32,434 nucleotides of DNA, from NCBI GenBank assembly GCA_030824805.1, contig JAPJRC010000005.1, forward strand, positions 37,064-69,497, given 5' to 3'. Below the pieces are notes generated by a model that saw only the letters and a program-made list of their open reading frames with translations, had not been told where the DNA came from and searched no databases. The stretch is from Micavibrio sp. (GTDB lineage Bacteria; Pseudomonadota; Alphaproteobacteria; Micavibrionales; Micavibrionaceae). This document shows, piece after piece, positions 31,147 to 32,434 of the stretch (the stretch's first letter is position 1; every line of letters begins with the position of its first letter). The position numbers and the translations under genes are program-made.

Positions 31147-32434
31147 ATGACGCAAGAACAGGCGCTGACTTTTATCATCATCGCTGTAACTGTTGGCCTG
31201 TTTATCTGGAACAAATGGCGGTACGATATTGTTGCGCTGGCCTCTTTGTTCGCGGCGGTACTGGCGGGTATCGTTCCGGGCGAAAAGGCGTTTTCCGGGT
31301 TTGCCGACCCGGTTGTGGTGACGGTAGGATGTATCCTGGTTTTAAGTGCCGCCATCAGCCGTTCCGGTTTTATCGATATGACTTTGAAAGTCATGAACAG
31401 ATTTGTCGAATATAAAAATCTTCAGGTTTTTGTGCTCGTGACGATGGTTATGTTTCTTTCCGCATGGATGAACAATGTCGGAGCGCTGGCTGTGTTTATG
31501 CCGATTGCCATCGCTTTTGCACGAAAATCCGGGCGCAAGGCTTCGGAACTGCTTATGCCATTGTCGTTCGCCTCCCTACTTGGGGGCTTGATAACATTGA
31601 TCGGGACACCGCCCAATCTGATGATATCCAACATCCGCAAGGATTTTGTTGGCGAACCTTACGCCATGTTCGATTTTGCGCCCGTGGGGATCGGCATTTG
31701 TTTGGTCAGCATTTTATACCTCACATTTGGCTGGCGCCTTCTACCGAAAGATCGGCGCGGTCAACCGTTGCCGGAGGAGCGCTTTTCCATCGAGGATTAC
31801 GTTAGTGAAGTGTCGGTCGATGAAAATTCTATTTTGATCGATAAAACCATTCGTGAGGTCGAAAGCGCTATTGATGGCGATTTCGCAGTAATAGGTATGT
31901 TGCGCAGCGGTTTTCGCAGTCTTGTGCCATCGGGCCGTCTTAAAATTCGCGCTGGTGATATCCTGATCATAAAAAGCGATCCTATAGCCTTGAAGAATGT
32001 GGTCGATACAGGGAAAGTATCCCTGATAGGAAGCAAGGAGATTGAAGAAATTTCGATCGTTTCCGATGACGTGGGAATAACGGAGGCTGTCGTTATGGCC
32101 GGGTCCGAACTTATAGGTTCCACGCCGAGAGAGTTGCAATTGCGTCGGCGCTTTGCGGTTAACCTGCTCGCTGTACGGCAGTCTGACAGAAAGCGTCAGG
32201 CGCGTCTTCATAATGTGCGCTTTGAAGAAGGCGATGTAATCGTTTTGCAAGGGTCTTTGGATTCCATGCCCGAAACCCTTGCAGAACTGGGATGTCTGCC
32301 ACTGGCTGAACGCGGTCTGCAACTCGGACGCCAGAAATTTATGTTTTTGCCAGCTATCATTATGGCTGCTGCGGTTGCCTGCGCTGTTTTGGATATACTT
32401 CCTCTTTCCATCGCGTTCCTGGGAGGAGTTATTC
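31147..32434 (+). CDS. SLC13-type transporter with RCK_C (TrkA-C) domains, cut by window end
   Basis: An open frame from ATG 31147 to the window edge (429 residues seen, no stop). The N-terminal half is a membrane domain with the divalent anion:Na+ symporter pattern: SAWMNNVGALAVFMPIAIA near 108-126 and the loop GTPPNLMISNI near 157-167. Two RCK_C-like domains follow at about 220-300 and 300-385 (for example AVIGMLRSGFRSLVPSGRLK and RFAVNLLAVRQSDRKRQ), then membrane helices resume. This is the layout of SLC13 permeases with cytosolic TrkA-C domains, which import dicarboxylates, sulfate or similar anions; the substrate is unknown. A GGAG at 31137-31140, six bases before the ATG, fixes the start. 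It follows the GDYXXLXY gene by 27 bases. Confidence 0.9.
   Translation, partial: MTQEQALTFIIIAVTVGLFIWNKWRYDIVALASLFAAVLAGIVPGEKAFSGFADPVVVTVGCILVLSAAISRSGFIDMTLKVMNRFVEYKNLQVFVLVTMVMFLSAWMNNVGALAVFMPIAIAFARKSGRKASELLMPLSFASLLGGLITLIGTPPNLMISNIRKDFVGEPYAMFDFAPVGIGICLVSILYLTFGWRLLPKDRRGQPLPEERFSIEDYVSEVSVDENSILIDKTIREVESAIDGDFAVIGMLRSGFRSLVPSGRLKIRAGDILIIKSDPIALKNVVDTGKVSLIGSKEIEEISIVSDDVGITEAVVMAGSELIGSTPRELQLRRRFAVNLLAVRQSDRKRQARLHNVRFEEGDVIVLQGSLDSMPETLAELGCLPLAERGLQLGRQKFMFLPAIIMAAAVACAVLDILPLSIAFLGGVI

Noticed and set aside
1..32434. tRNA, rRNA, CRISPR arrays, insertion sequences or prophage genes
   Set aside because: Read-through of both strands showed no cloverleaf with a T-loop, no spaced direct repeats, and no transposase, integrase or phage structural protein.

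Overview
The window looks like a stretch of chromosome from a free-living, aerobic, Gram-negative alphaproteobacterium of moderate GC content. Supporting signs are the short class Ia ribonucleotide reductase, the eukaryotic-type ornithine decarboxylase with a leader region, the alphaproteobacterial style of ClpS/ClpA, a phasin, a heptose-kinase gene for LPS, several lipoproteins, and a D-Ala-D-Ala carboxypeptidase with a SPOR domain. No rRNA, tRNA, CRISPR, transposase or phage module was seen. The genus cannot be fixed from the sequence alone.

Layout. 1-2.5 kb: the 3' end of an iron/manganese superoxide dismutase, an unknown 238-aa protein, a TauE/SafE-type permease and an exported DUF4142 protein. 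2.5-7.7 kb: a ferritin-like diiron protein (minus), ornithine decarboxylase (plus) behind a 5' leader with a 28-codon leader peptide, a hotdog thioesterase, an unknown lipoprotein and nrdB (all minus). 7.9-12.5 kb: a DUF47 (PhoU-like) gene and a PiT phosphate transporter on the plus strand, then an unknown gene and nrdA on the minus strand; nrdA and nrdB are thus about 2.9 kb apart. 12.9-19 kb: pyruvate kinase coupled to a small EF-hand lipoprotein, an MscS-type channel, a LapG-like cysteine protease fused to an MshEN-like domain, and hldE. 19.2-22.8 kb: two lipoproteins (the second FlgO-like) facing a dacA-like/pilin-like pair. 23-26.4 kb: phasin and clpS-clpA. 26.4-29.3 kb: three tandem paralogous membrane-anchored Lcl_C (DUF1566) proteins. 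29.4-32.4 kb: a DUF2157 and GDYXXLXY pair and the start of an SLC13-type transporter with RCK_C domains, cut by the window edge.

How the genes fit together. Several local partnerships are clear: DUF47 with PiT (phosphate uptake), ClpS with ClpA (N-degron proteolysis), NrdA with NrdB (dNTP synthesis), and DUF2157 with GDYXXLXY. Envelope functions dominate the second half. The most interesting items are the MshEN-LapG fusion, which has the parts needed to couple cytoplasmic c-di-GMP to periplasmic adhesin cleavage in one polypeptide; the array of Lcl_C surface proteins, which are candidate adhesins; the leader peptide upstream of ornithine decarboxylase; and a cluster of DnaA-box-like sites in front of nrdA. 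Well-formed intrinsic terminators separate many genes, yet three convergent pairs have stop codons that touch or overlap.
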